Shown here: positions 47,442 through 55,611 of the stretch, one piece after another
Layout of the letters: the number at the start of each line of letters is the position of its first letter
How positions within the stretch are numbered: position 1 is the stretch's first letter
DNA from: Mycolicibacterium sp. P1-18
Lineage (GTDB): Bacteria > Actinomycetota > Actinomycetes > Mycobacteriales > Mycobacteriaceae
Reading direction: 5' to 3'
Length of the DNA stretch: 64,000 bases
NCBI RefSeq assembly: GCF_008329535.1
Contig: NZ_NPKR01000006.1
Coordinates: 248,001-312,000, forward strand
Program-made: the position numbers and the translations under genes
Notes under the pieces: generated by a model
Told to the model about the DNA's origin: nothing
What the model saw: only the letters and a program-made list of their open reading frames with translations
The model's database searches: none

Positions 47442-48314
47442 ATGAGCCACGCAGGACGGTTCGCCCCGAGCCCGTCGGCCGATCTGCACGTCGGGAATCT
47501 GCGCACGGCGATTCTGGCCTGGCTCTTCGCCCGGTCGACGGGACGGCGCTTCCTGGTGCGCGTGGAGGATCTCGACGACCGCGCCAGGGACGACGTCGCG
47601 CGCCGTCAGCTCGACGACCTGGCCGCGATCGGTCTGACGTGGGACGCGCCACCCGAGCGGCAATCCGACCACGAGACCCGGTACGACGCGGTCGTCGACG
47701 ACCTCACCCGCCGGGGCTTGACCTACGAATGTCATTGCAGCAGAAAGGACATCCTTCAGGCGCCGCGCGCACCGCATGCGCCCGAGGGCGCGTACCCGGG
47801 GACCTGTCGCGACCTGACCGACGCCGAGCGCGCCGAACGCGCGGCCACCGGGCGGCCGCCGGCGGTGCGGCTGCGGTCCGAGGTCACCGAGTTCACCGTC
47901 ACCGACCTGCTGCACGGCAGCTACACCGGAGTGGTCGACGACTTCGTGCTTCGCCGCGGTGACGGCGTGCCCGCCTACAACCTCGCGGTCGTCGTCGACG
48001 ACGCCGCCCAGGGCGTCGACCAGGTGGTGCGCGGCGACGACCTGCTGCCGTCCTCGCCACGGCAGGCCTACCTAGGTTCTCTGCTCGGCCACCCGACCCC
48101 GAGCTACGCCCACGTCCCGCTGGTGCTCAACGGCGACGGCAAGCGGCTGGCCAAGCGCGACGGCGCCGTCACCCTCGCCGAGACCGGGGTCGAGCTGGCG
48201 CTCCACCAGATCGCCGCGTCGCTGGGCTACTCCGCCGTCTCGGTGGCCGGCATGCTGGCCGAGTTCGACCCCGAACGGTTGCCCCGCGAACCGTGGGTAT
48301 ATCGGCCTGGGTGA
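47442..48314 (+). CDS. gluQ: Glutamyl-Q tRNA(Asp) synthetase
   Basis: Truncated glutamyl-tRNA-synthetase paralogue that attaches glutamate to queuosine in the anticodon of tRNA-Asp. The 290 residues hold the catalytic domain only: GRFAPSPSADLHVGNLRTA (HIGH-type), FLVRVEDLDDRARDDV, a zinc-type ECHCSRKDIL, and the KMSKS-like KRLAKRDGA; the anticodon-binding domain is missing, as normal for GluQ. It begins one base after the gntR stop, so it is probably co-transcribed. tgt, which makes the queuosine precursor step, is 9 kb away in this window. Confidence 0.92.
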   Translation: MSHAGRFAPSPSADLHVGNLRTAILAWLFARSTGRRFLVRVEDLDDRARDDVARRQLDDLAAIGLTWDAPPERQSDHETRYDAVVDDLTRRGLTYECHCSRKDILQAPRAPHAPEGAYPGTCRDLTDAERAERAATGRPPAVRLRSEVTEFTVTDLLHGSYTGVVDDFVLRRGDGVPAYNLAVVVDDAAQGVDQVVRGDDLLPSSPRQAYLGSLLGHPTPSYAHVPLVLNGDGKRLAKRDGAVTLAETGVELALHQIAASLGYSAVSVAGMLAEFDPERLPREPWVYRPG

Positions 48315-48346
48315 GCAGAACCCTTCGCGAATCGGGTCGGCATTGC

Positions 48347-48352
48347 TACCGT
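48347..48352 (+). promoter_or_regulatory. -10 box TACCGT before ABC importer gene
   Basis: TACCGT (TANNNT) ends 6 nt before the GTG at 48359; a leaderless message would start there. Supports GTG 48359 over the ATG at 48371. Confidence 0.45.
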
Positions 48353-48358
48353 CCGCCC

Positions 48359-50569
48359 GTGACAACCATCATGCGGCGGGCGATGCTCGCCGTCCTCATC
48401 GTCGCTGCGGTGATCCTCGGCTCGGCCGCCTGCGGGTCGTCGGACAAGGGGTCCGACCCGATCACGTCCTCCGGGGTGCTGCGCGTCGGCACCGAGGGCG
48501 TCTACTCACCGTTCAGCTACCACGATCCGGCCACCGGCGACCTCGTCGGCTACGACGTGGACGTCGCCAAGGCCGTCGGCGAAAAGCTCGGCGTGAAGGT
48601 CGAATTCGTCGAGACGCCGTGGGACTCCATGTTCGCCGCCCTCGAAGCCGACCGCTTCGACATCGTGGCCAACCAGGTGACGGTCAACCCCGAGCGCCAA
48701 GCCAAGTACGACCTGTCGCAGCCGTACACCGTCGGCGAGGGCGTCATCGTGACGCGCGCAGGTGACGACTCGATCAAGTCCTTGGCCGACGTCAAGGGCA
48801 AGACCGCGGCGGAGAACGCCACCAGCAACTGGTCGGAGGTCGCCCGCAAGGCCGGCGCCACCGTCGAGTCCGTCGAGGGCTTCACCCAAGCCATCACGCT
48901 GCTCAACCAGGGCCGGGTCGACGTCGTGATCAACGACAGCATCGCCGTCTACGCCTACCTCGCCGAGACCGGCGACAAGTCGGTGAAGATCGCGGGCACC
49001 GTCGGCGAGAAGAGCGAGCAGGCCTTCGCCGCGCGCAAGGACAGCGGCATGCTGCCCGAACTCGACAAGGCACTCGGCGAGCTGCGCGCCGACGGGACGC
49101 TGGCGTCGATCTCGCAGAAGTACCTCAAGGCCGACGCGACGGGGACGCCGCCGTCGACCCCGATCCGCGAGTCGGGAGTGCTGCGGGTGGGCACCGAGGG
49201 CACCTACTCACCGTTCAGCTATCACGACCAGGCGACCGGTCAACTCGCCGGCTACGACGTCGACGTGGCCAAGGCCATCGCCGAGAACCTGGGCGTGAAG
49301 GTCGAATTCGTCGAGACGCCGTGGGATTCCATCTTCGCCGCGCTGGAGGCCAACCGCTTCGACGTCGTCGCCAACGAAGTCACCGTCACCCCGGAACGCC
49401 AGGCCAAGTACGACCTCTCGGAGCCCTACTCGGTGGGCGAGGGAGTCATCGTCACCAAGGCCGACGACGACTCGATCAAGAGTCTGGCCGACCTGAAGGG
49501 CAAGACCACCGCGCAGTCGATCACCAGCAACTGGGCACAGGTCGCCCGCGACGCCGGCGCCACCGTGGAGTCGGTCGAGGGCTTCAGCCAGGCGATCACC
49601 CTGCTGAATCAGGGCCGCATCGACGCCACCGTGAACGACAGCATCGCGGTCTACGCCTACCTCGCCGAGACCGGCGACAAGACGATCAAGATCGCGGCGA
49701 AGACCGACGAGAAGAGCGAGCAGGCGCTCGCCGCCCGCAAGGACAGCGGCTACCTGCCCGAGCTCAACGGCGCCATCGACGCCCTGCGATCCTCGGGCAA
49801 GCTCGCCGAGATCTCGCAGAAGTACCTCAAGGCCGACGCGACCGGCGTCGGGCAGGCGGGACAGGCACCCCAGGCCGGCGGGGCGCAGCAGAACGCGCCG
49901 CCGGTGCGCTCGGCGTGGCAGCTGATCCTCGACAACCTGTGGCCGCTGGCGAAGGCCGCGATCACCGCGACCATCCCGCTGACCATCATCAGCTTCGTGG
50001 TCGGTCTGGTGATCGCCCTGGCGGTGGCGCTGGCCCGGCTGTCGCCGAACGTCATCCTCACCAACGTCGCGCGGTTCTACATCTCGGTCATCCGCGGTAC
50101 TCCCCTGCTGGTGCAGTTGTTCATCGTCTTCTACGCGCTGCCGCAGCTGGGGGTGAGGATCGACCCGTTCCCCGCGGCGGTGATCGCGTTCAGCCTCAAC
50201 GTCGGTGGCTACGGGGCGGAGATCATCCGCTCGGCGATCCAGAGCATCCCGAAGGGACAGTGGGAGGCCGCCGAGACCATCGGCTTCAACTACGTCGGCG
50301 CACTGAAGCGCATCATCCTGCCGCAGGCCGCCCGGGTGGCGGTGCCGCCGCTGTCCAACACGCTGATCTCCCTGGTGAAGGACACGTCGTTGGCGTCGAC
50401 CATCCTGGTCACCGAGCTGCTGCGGCAGGCCCAGATCGTCGCCGCGCCGACGTTCGAGTTCTTCGCCCTGTACGGCACGGCGGCGGCGTACTACTGGGTG
50501 ATCTGCCTGGTGCTGTCGTTCGGGCAGGGCCGCCTGGAACACCGACTGGAAAGGTACGTGGCGCGATGA
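48359..50569 (+). CDS. Amino-acid ABC importer: two substrate-binding domains fused to the permease
   Basis: A GlnP-like fusion of 736 residues. A signal with lipobox GSAAC anchors the N-terminus. Two periplasmic binding domains follow, residues about 35-260 (VLRVGTEGVYSPFSYHDPAT...) and 268-495 (VLRVGTEGTYSPFSYHDQAT...), about 80 percent identical by eye. From residue 520 comes a five-helix permease domain of the HisM/GlnP family with the coupling EAA loop (QWEAAETIGFNYVGALKRIILPQA). Lactococcal GlnPQ also has two binding domains on the permease. The ATPase gene overlaps by 4 bases. Polar amino acids such as glutamine are the likely cargo. Confidence 0.92.
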   Translation: MTTIMRRAMLAVLIVAAVILGSAACGSSDKGSDPITSSGVLRVGTEGVYSPFSYHDPATGDLVGYDVDVAKAVGEKLGVKVEFVETPWDSMFAALEADRFDIVANQVTVNPERQAKYDLSQPYTVGEGVIVTRAGDDSIKSLADVKGKTAAENATSNWSEVARKAGATVESVEGFTQAITLLNQGRVDVVINDSIAVYAYLAETGDKSVKIAGTVGEKSEQAFAARKDSGMLPELDKALGELRADGTLASISQKYLKADATGTPPSTPIRESGVLRVGTEGTYSPFSYHDQATGQLAGYDVDVAKAIAENLGVKVEFVETPWDSIFAALEANRFDVVANEVTVTPERQAKYDLSEPYSVGEGVIVTKADDDSIKSLADLKGKTTAQSITSNWAQVARDAGATVESVEGFSQAITLLNQGRIDATVNDSIAVYAYLAETGDKTIKIAAKTDEKSEQALAARKDSGYLPELNGAIDALRSSGKLAEISQKYLKADATGVGQAGQAPQAGGAQQNAPPVRSAWQLILDNLWPLAKAAITATIPLTIISFVVGLVIALAVALARLSPNVILTNVARFYISVIRGTPLLVQLFIVFYALPQLGVRIDPFPAAVIAFSLNVGGYGAEIIRSAIQSIPKGQWEAAETIGFNYVGALKRIILPQAARVAVPPLSNTLISLVKDTSLASTILVTELLRQAQIVAAPTFEFFALYGTAAAYYWVICLVLSFGQGRLEHRLERYVAR

Positions 50570-51345
50570 GCGACAGCACTGACGAGACCGCGACCGACTA
50601 CCTCGTGGTCGCCGAGGGCGTCGAAAAGGCCTTCGGTGCCAACAAGGTGCTCAAGGGCGTGTCCTTCACTGTCGAACACGGCACCGCGACCGCCATCATC
50701 GGTCCGTCCGGATCGGGCAAGACGACGCTGCTGCGGACGCTCAACGCGCTGGACCGGGCCGACGCCGGCGTGATCAGGGTCGACGACGTCGAGATCGACT
50801 TCGCCACCCCGACACCCAAGCCCGAGATCCGAAGGTTTCAGTCGCGCAGCGGTTTCGTGTTCCAAGGCCACAACCTGTTCCCCCACAAGACGGTGCTGCA
50901 GAACGTCATCGAGGGACCGGTGATCGTGCAGAAGCGGCCCAAGGACGAGGCCGTCGCCGACGCGGTCGCCCTGCTAGAGCAGGTCGGTCTGGCCGAAAAG
51001 CAGGACCAGTATCCGTTCCAGCTCTCCGGCGGTCAGCAGCAGCGCGTCGGCATCGCCCGCGCGCTGGCGCTGAAGCCCAAACTGGTGCTGTTCGACGAGC
51101 CGACCTCCGCACTCGACCCGGAGTTGGTGGGCGAAGTGCTCTCGGTCATCAAGGATCTCGCCGTCGAGGGCTGGACGCTGGTGATCGTCACCCACGAGAT
51201 CCAGTTCGCCCGCCAGGTGTCCAGCCAGGTGTTGTTCACCGATCAGGGCGTCATCCTGGAGCAGGGCACCCCCGCCGAGGTGATCGGCGACCCGAAGGAA
51301 GAGCGCACCCGCCAGTTCCTGGACCGCATCCTCAACCCGCTGTAG
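50566..51345 (+). CDS. Amino-acid ABC transporter ATPase (GlnQ-like)
   Basis: The 259-residue ATPase partner of the fused importer. Walker A AIIGPSGSGKTTLLRTL, Q-loop FVFQGHNLFPHKTVLQN, signature FQLSGGQQQRVGIARAL, Walker B LVLFDEPTSALDPELVGEV and H-loop LVIVTHEIQFARQV are all present. It starts at the ATG overlapping the importer stop (ATGA). A short stretch IDFATPTPKPEIRRFQSRSG before the Q-loop is longer than in E. coli GlnQ. The operon consists of these two genes only. Confidence 0.95.
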   Translation: MSDSTDETATDYLVVAEGVEKAFGANKVLKGVSFTVEHGTATAIIGPSGSGKTTLLRTLNALDRADAGVIRVDDVEIDFATPTPKPEIRRFQSRSGFVFQGHNLFPHKTVLQNVIEGPVIVQKRPKDEAVADAVALLEQVGLAEKQDQYPFQLSGGQQQRVGIARALALKPKLVLFDEPTSALDPELVGEVLSVIKDLAVEGWTLVIVTHEIQFARQVSSQVLFTDQGVILEQGTPAEVIGDPKEERTRQFLDRILNPL

Positions 51346-51360
51346 CGCCCCTCCCCCTCC

Positions 51361-51423
51361 CCGCGAGCGTGCGTGTCTGCGGGCGACACGCCGATCGATT
51401 GTCGGAGTTCACGCCCGCTCGCG
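51361..51423. repeat. 63-bp palindromic intergenic repeat, copy 3
   Basis: Arms CGCGAGCG (51362-51369) and CGCTCGCG (51416-51423) are perfect. Core GCGACACGCCG (51383-51393) begins exactly 22 bases after the CCGCGAG end, as in the other copies. It lies between the convergent ABC ATPase and HpnE-like genes, and the last codons and stop of the latter (51409-51411) are inside it. Confidence 0.75.
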
Positions 51424-52767
51424 CGCGTCCTCCAACAGCAATTCGACTGCGATCGCGGCGCTTTGGGCGGCACTCTCCATCGTCGCCGACCAATCGGTGG
51501 CGGTCCAGTCCCCCGCCAGCACCAGCGACGGCACCGACGTGCACTGCGGCGGCCGCAGCGAATCCATGCCGACCACCTGCGAGAACGTGGCGCGGGGCAT
51601 CTTGACCACCTGCGCCTCGAGGACCTCGGCGGCGACCGCGGCCGGGTAGTACCGCCGCAGCAGCGCCATCTGCTCGGTGACGATCTCCTCGTTTGCCTTG
51701 CCGATCTGCTCGTAGGCGCCGCTGGTGGTCAGGCAGTAGAGCCACCCGCGCTCGGTGCTCCTGCCGTGCATGATCTGCCGGTCGAAGACCTCGTCGATTA
51801 CACCCGTCCCGCCGATCAGCCCCTCGAACGCCGACTCGGTGCCCAGCGGACGGTCCAGGTAGAGGTTGGTGCTGACGATCGGGGTGTAACCCAGTTTGTC
51901 TGCAGCCGCACAGATTTCGGCATGCTCGGGTAGGTCGTCCAGCAGTCCGGCCACGTTGGAGTTGGGGACGGCGCACACGACACCGTCGGCGGGCACCCGG
52001 GATCCGTCGGCCAGCAGCACCCCGGTGACCACACCGTCCTCGATCTCGATCCGCCGTGCCACCGCGCGATAGCGGACGTCGACGCCACGCTCCCGGAACA
52101 CCCGCAGCGCGCCCGTGACGAACAGGGTGTCGAGGTCGACCGTGGGATAGCCGATGGTGATCGGAGTGCGGTGCCGCACGCCCATCCGGAAGCCGGTGGC
52201 CATGACCCTCGCGAACACCGCGGCCGAGCCACGCGTCACCGGTTCGGCGGCAATGCCCAGGGCGAGCCAGTCCCACAACGCTTCTCGCGCTGGCGCCGGC
52301 ATGCCGGCCCGGTCGAACCACTGGTCGGTGCTCAGGTCGGCGAGGTCGGTGGGCGGGTGCAGGGCCTGCCACCCCAGCCGCAGCGTGGCGCGGGCGGCAC
52401 GCAACCGGTCGGCGACGGTCGCGTCGGGATGCACGCCGAACAACGTGCGGACGGCGCCGAGGCCCGTCGTCTGCACGACCTTCTTGCGCCCGTCGGGCCA
52501 GCGCAGCGTCGAGCGTTTCGGGAAGACCACGAACTCGCGGGTGCCGACGCTGGTGAGGTAGCGGAAGAGGTGCTCATACCCGCTGGCGATGACGTGCTGG
52601 CCGTTGTCGGGTAGATCGTCGACCTGCTCGGCGCGCATGGCGTGCGTCCGGCCGCCGAGCCGTCCGCGCCGCTCCAGCAGCGTGACGTCCATGCCCGCCT
52701 CGGCCAGCCAGACCGCCGAGGCCAGACCGGCCAGCCCGCCCCCGATGACCACGTAGCGTCCGCCCAT
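51409..52767 (-). CDS. FAD-dependent desaturase/amine-oxidase-superfamily enzyme, HpnE/CrtI-like
   Basis: The 452 residues begin with a Rossmann FAD motif GGRYVVIGGGLAGLASAVWL and ERRGRLGGRTHAM, then LPDNGQHVIASGYEHLFRYL, a feature of HpnE/phytoene-desaturase-type enzymes (hydroxysqualene dehydroxylase or carotenoid desaturase). The C-terminal FAD contact SLVLAGDWTATDWSATMESA is present. ATG at 52767 was used; upstream frame is the promoter region. No squalene or phytoene synthase gene is next to it. Substrate not assignable. Bracketed by repeat copies 3 and 4; the gene ends within copy 3. Confidence 0.8.
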   Translation of the reverse strand: MGGRYVVIGGGLAGLASAVWLAEAGMDVTLLERRGRLGGRTHAMRAEQVDDLPDNGQHVIASGYEHLFRYLTSVGTREFVVFPKRSTLRWPDGRKKVVQTTGLGAVRTLFGVHPDATVADRLRAARATLRLGWQALHPPTDLADLSTDQWFDRAGMPAPAREALWDWLALGIAAEPVTRGSAAVFARVMATGFRMGVRHRTPITIGYPTVDLDTLFVTGALRVFRERGVDVRYRAVARRIEIEDGVVTGVLLADGSRVPADGVVCAVPNSNVAGLLDDLPEHAEICAAADKLGYTPIVSTNLYLDRPLGTESAFEGLIGGTGVIDEVFDRQIMHGRSTERGWLYCLTTSGAYEQIGKANEEIVTEQMALLRRYYPAAVAAEVLEAQVVKMPRATFSQVVGMDSLRPPQCTSVPSLVLAGDWTATDWSATMESAAQSAAIAVELLLEDARERA

Positions 52768-52805
52768 CAGCTCAACGTACGCCGTACCGGTCCACCGCCT
52801 CCGGC

Positions 52806-52869
52806 CCGCGAGCAGTCGCGAAAGGTCGCGACACGCCGAGATTTCACGCACGTTTGCGTCTGCTCGCGG
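52806..52869. repeat. 63-bp palindromic intergenic repeat, copy 4
   Basis: Arms CCGCGAGCAG (52806-52815) and CTGCTCGCGG (52860-52869) are perfect. Core GCGACACGCCG (52828-52838) begins 22 bases from the left end. It occupies the divergent promoter region between the HpnE-like gene and the flavin amine oxidase gene. Same orientation as copy 3. Confidence 0.8.
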
Positions 52870-52891
52870 CAGGGACGCGGGAAACTGTGGG

Positions 52892-54262
52892 ATGTCGCAA
52901 CCACGAAGCGTCGATGCGGACGTCGTCATCGTCGGAGCCGGGCTCTCGGGCATGATCGCCGCTCGCACGGTGCTCGCCGCGGGATTGACGCCCGTCGTCC
53001 TCGAGGCCGACGACCGCGTCGGCGGACGCATCCTCACCGAACAGGTCATGCCGGGGGTGAGCGTCGAACTCGGCGCGCAGTGGATCGGCGACACGCACGA
53101 GCGGATGTTCCGGCTGGCCGACGAGCTCGGCGTCGAGACGTTCCCGCAGTACGACGAGGGCGAGACGTCGTATGACCTCGGTGGTTCGGGAGTGCTGCGG
53201 GAGAACGACTTTCGCACTCGCTTCGCCGACGAGCTAGCCGAGCTGGAGCGCGTCCTGCGCCGTCTGGACGAGCTCGCCGCCGACGTGCCCGTCGAGGCTC
53301 CCTGGCTGGCGCCGCGGGCCGACGAATGGGACGTGATCAGCGCGGGCACCTGGTACGACGACCAGGGTCTCTCGCCGATCGCGCGGACGCTGCTGGAGAT
53401 CTGCACCGTCGGGATCCTCGCGGTGCCGACCGTCGAGGTGTCGTTCCTGCACCTGCTGTTCACGATTCAGACCTGCGGTGTGACCGCCGAACTGTTCGCC
53501 GAGTCCGAGGGCGGTGCCCAGACCACCCGCTTCGTCGGCGGCACCGGCGAAATCACCCGGCGGCTCGCCGCCCTGATCACCGACCACGTCGTCCTCGACG
53601 CCCCGGTGCAGACCATCGAGCACTCCACCGACGGCGTCATCGTGCACTGCCGCGGCGGACTGGTGGCCCGCGGCCGCCGCGTCATCGTCGCCATCTCGCC
53701 GACGCTCGCGGGCCGGATCCTCTACGAGCCACCGCTGTCCGGCGTGCGTGACCAGCTGACGCAGCGCCTGCCGAACGGGTCGGCGATGAAGGCGTTCTTC
53801 GTCTACGACGAACCCTTCTGGCGCACCGACGGATTGAACGGGCAGATCATCTCCGACGTCGGCCCGGCGCGGATGTCCAACGACACCTGCCTGCCCGGTG
53901 ACGACCACGGGGTGATGCTGCTGTTCCTGGAGGGCGACCAGGCACGGACCTTCGGGCGTCTGCCCGTCGACGAACGACGCACCGCGCTGACCGCGGAGTT
54001 GGTGCGCCACTTCGGCGCCAAGGCCGCGACGCCGGAGTTCTACGTCGACGGGGAATGGTCGGACCGGCAGTGGACCCGCGGCTGCTACAACGCCAACCAC
54101 GGCCCGCACGTGTGGACCACCTACGGTGAGGCCCTCGCGGCGCCGATCGGCGTGATCCACTGGGCGTCCACCGACACGGCCACCCACTGGAGTGCCTACA
54201 TGGAGGGCGCCGTCGAGGCGGGCGAGCGCGCCGCGCTGGCGGTCGTCGACTCCCTCACCTAG
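52892..54262 (+). CDS. Flavin-containing amine oxidase
   Basis: A 456-residue monoamine-oxidase-type enzyme. FAD-binding VVIVGAGLSGMIAARTVL and VLEADDRVGGRILTEQV, active-site GVSVELGAQWIGDTHERM, TTRFVGGTGEITRRLAAL, and the C-terminal VIHWASTDTATHWSAYMEGA where the aromatic residues frame the flavin. Similar to AofH (Rv3170) and plant/bacterial polyamine and monoamine oxidases. ATG start; no signal peptide. Its stop shares CTAG with the convergent CoA-transferase gene. Amine substrate unknown. Confidence 0.88.
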   Translation: MSQPRSVDADVVIVGAGLSGMIAARTVLAAGLTPVVLEADDRVGGRILTEQVMPGVSVELGAQWIGDTHERMFRLADELGVETFPQYDEGETSYDLGGSGVLRENDFRTRFADELAELERVLRRLDELAADVPVEAPWLAPRADEWDVISAGTWYDDQGLSPIARTLLEICTVGILAVPTVEVSFLHLLFTIQTCGVTAELFAESEGGAQTTRFVGGTGEITRRLAALITDHVVLDAPVQTIEHSTDGVIVHCRGGLVARGRRVIVAISPTLAGRILYEPPLSGVRDQLTQRLPNGSAMKAFFVYDEPFWRTDGLNGQIISDVGPARMSNDTCLPGDDHGVMLLFLEGDQARTFGRLPVDERRTALTAELVRHFGAKAATPEFYVDGEWSDRQWTRGCYNANHGPHVWTTYGEALAAPIGVIHWASTDTATHWSAYMEGAVEAGERAALAVVDSLT

Positions 54263-55539
54263 GGCGAACGGAGCGCGTCGCGGAATTGCGGGTGTGCGAT
54301 CGCCGCCAGCGCCTCGGCACGCTCGCGGACGGTCCGGCCCTCCAGCTCGGCGACGCCGTACTCGGTGACGATGACGTCGACCTGGTGCCGTGGCGTGGTG
54401 ATCACCGCGCCGGGACCGAACGTCGGCACGATGCGCGACCGCAACGCGCCGTCCTTCGTGGTGAAGGTGGACGGCAGGCAGATCAGCGAGCGATCCGCCA
54501 ACTCCAGCCCGGCACCCGCCACGAAGTCCTCGGCGCCGCCGATGCCGCTGAACTGCTTGCCGTCGAGGGTGTCCGCCACGACCTGGCCCTGCGCGTCGAT
54601 CGCCAGCGCGCCGTTGACCGAGACCATGTCGGCGTTGGCGCCGATGACCTCCGGTGAGTTGACGATCTCGACCGGCAGGAAGGCGACGTCGGTGTTGCCG
54701 TCGAGCCAGGTGTAGAGCTCCGGTGAGCCGAAGGCGAACGTCGTCACGCTGACCCCGTCATATTGCCCCTTGCGGACGTTGTCGACCTTGCCCGCACGGT
54801 GCAACTTCATGCAGCCGTCGGTGAACATCTCGGTGTGCAACCCGTAGTCGCTGCCATCACCCTCGGCCAGCAGGGTGGCGATCTGATTGGGGATGGAGCC
54901 GATGCCGACCTGCAGCGTCGCGCCGGAAGGGATGAAGCCGACGGCGTGGCGCGCGATGGCGTCGTCGACGTCGGTGGGCTCGCCCTCCGGCAGCGCGAAC
55001 GGCTCGTCGGTCGAGTGGACCAGAATATCGATCTCGTCGACGTGCAAACCATGGCGGTGTCCCCCGAGCCCGAACGTCCGCGGGTACGCCTCCGACGCCT
55101 CGACGATCAGGAGACGATCGGGATCCGCTCCTGCCCTTCGCAATTCGTCGATCGTGCCACCGGCGTGCAGCGACAGCGAACACCAGCCGTCGGCGTCCGG
55201 CGGCGTGGCGACGGTCGTCATCACCCGCGGCGCCTGCCGTTCGAGCAACGGACCGAAGCGCCGGAAGTCCGCCGGCGTGAATTGGATGTCGGCGCCACCA
55301 CCGAGCAGCGCCCGCTCCAACGGGCCGAAGAAGCCGGACAGATAGTGCACGCCCGGGCGAGAGAACAGTTCGGTGAGGACGGCGAGCAACGCGCCGTAGA
55401 CCCGCAGGTCGGTCCAGTCCTCGCGGTCGCCGAGCGCCCGCAGGAACGCGGGCGGCTGGCCGGGCCCGAGGGGGATGCCCAGGGTGTCGCGGGGGTTGAG
55501 TCGGGCGGCGGCCTGCTCGGCGGCGAGCTCGGTGGGCAT
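54259..55539 (-). CDS. Acetyl-CoA hydrolase/CoA-transferase family protein
   Basis: The 426 residues match the Cat1/4-hydroxybutyrate CoA-transferase family: GFIPSGATLQVGIGSIPNQI, the catalytic Glu region GLHTEMFTDGCMKLHRAGK, NSPEVIGANADMVSVNGALAID, GKQFSGIGGAEDFVAGA and VIVTEYGVAELEGRTVRERA. It is moderately shorter than typical 440-500-residue members. It is the last gene of a minus-strand row hydrolase-tgt-P450-CoA transferase, separated from the P450 by a cruciform sequence. The acyl group it acts on is unknown. Confidence 0.88.
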   Translation of the reverse strand: MPTELAAEQAAARLNPRDTLGIPLGPGQPPAFLRALGDREDWTDLRVYGALLAVLTELFSRPGVHYLSGFFGPLERALLGGGADIQFTPADFRRFGPLLERQAPRVMTTVATPPDADGWCSLSLHAGGTIDELRRAGADPDRLLIVEASEAYPRTFGLGGHRHGLHVDEIDILVHSTDEPFALPEGEPTDVDDAIARHAVGFIPSGATLQVGIGSIPNQIATLLAEGDGSDYGLHTEMFTDGCMKLHRAGKVDNVRKGQYDGVSVTTFAFGSPELYTWLDGNTDVAFLPVEIVNSPEVIGANADMVSVNGALAIDAQGQVVADTLDGKQFSGIGGAEDFVAGAGLELADRSLICLPSTFTTKDGALRSRIVPTFGPGAVITTPRHQVDVIVTEYGVAELEGRTVRERAEALAAIAHPQFRDALRSP

Positions 55540-55567
55540 GGCGCGACCCTATCCCGCAGGCGACTTG

Positions 55568-55604
55568 GGCGCGGCAACGTTCGCTCAGCGAACGTTTACG
55601 CGCC
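55568..55604. terminator. Palindrome between P450 and CoA-transferase genes
   Basis: AACGTTCGCT (55576-55585) and AGCGAACGTT (55587-55596) are perfect inverse copies around a single base, flanked by GGCGCG (55568-55573) and CGCGCC (55599-55604). It lies after the P450 stop and before the CoA-transferase start; it may be a terminator or an operator for the downstream gene. Confidence 0.5.
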
Positions 55605-55611
55605 GAAATCG

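Noticed and set aside
37421..48314. Microcompartment shell genes
   Set aside because: No BMC-domain protein (small about 90-residue or pentameric type) was found among the genes of this region.
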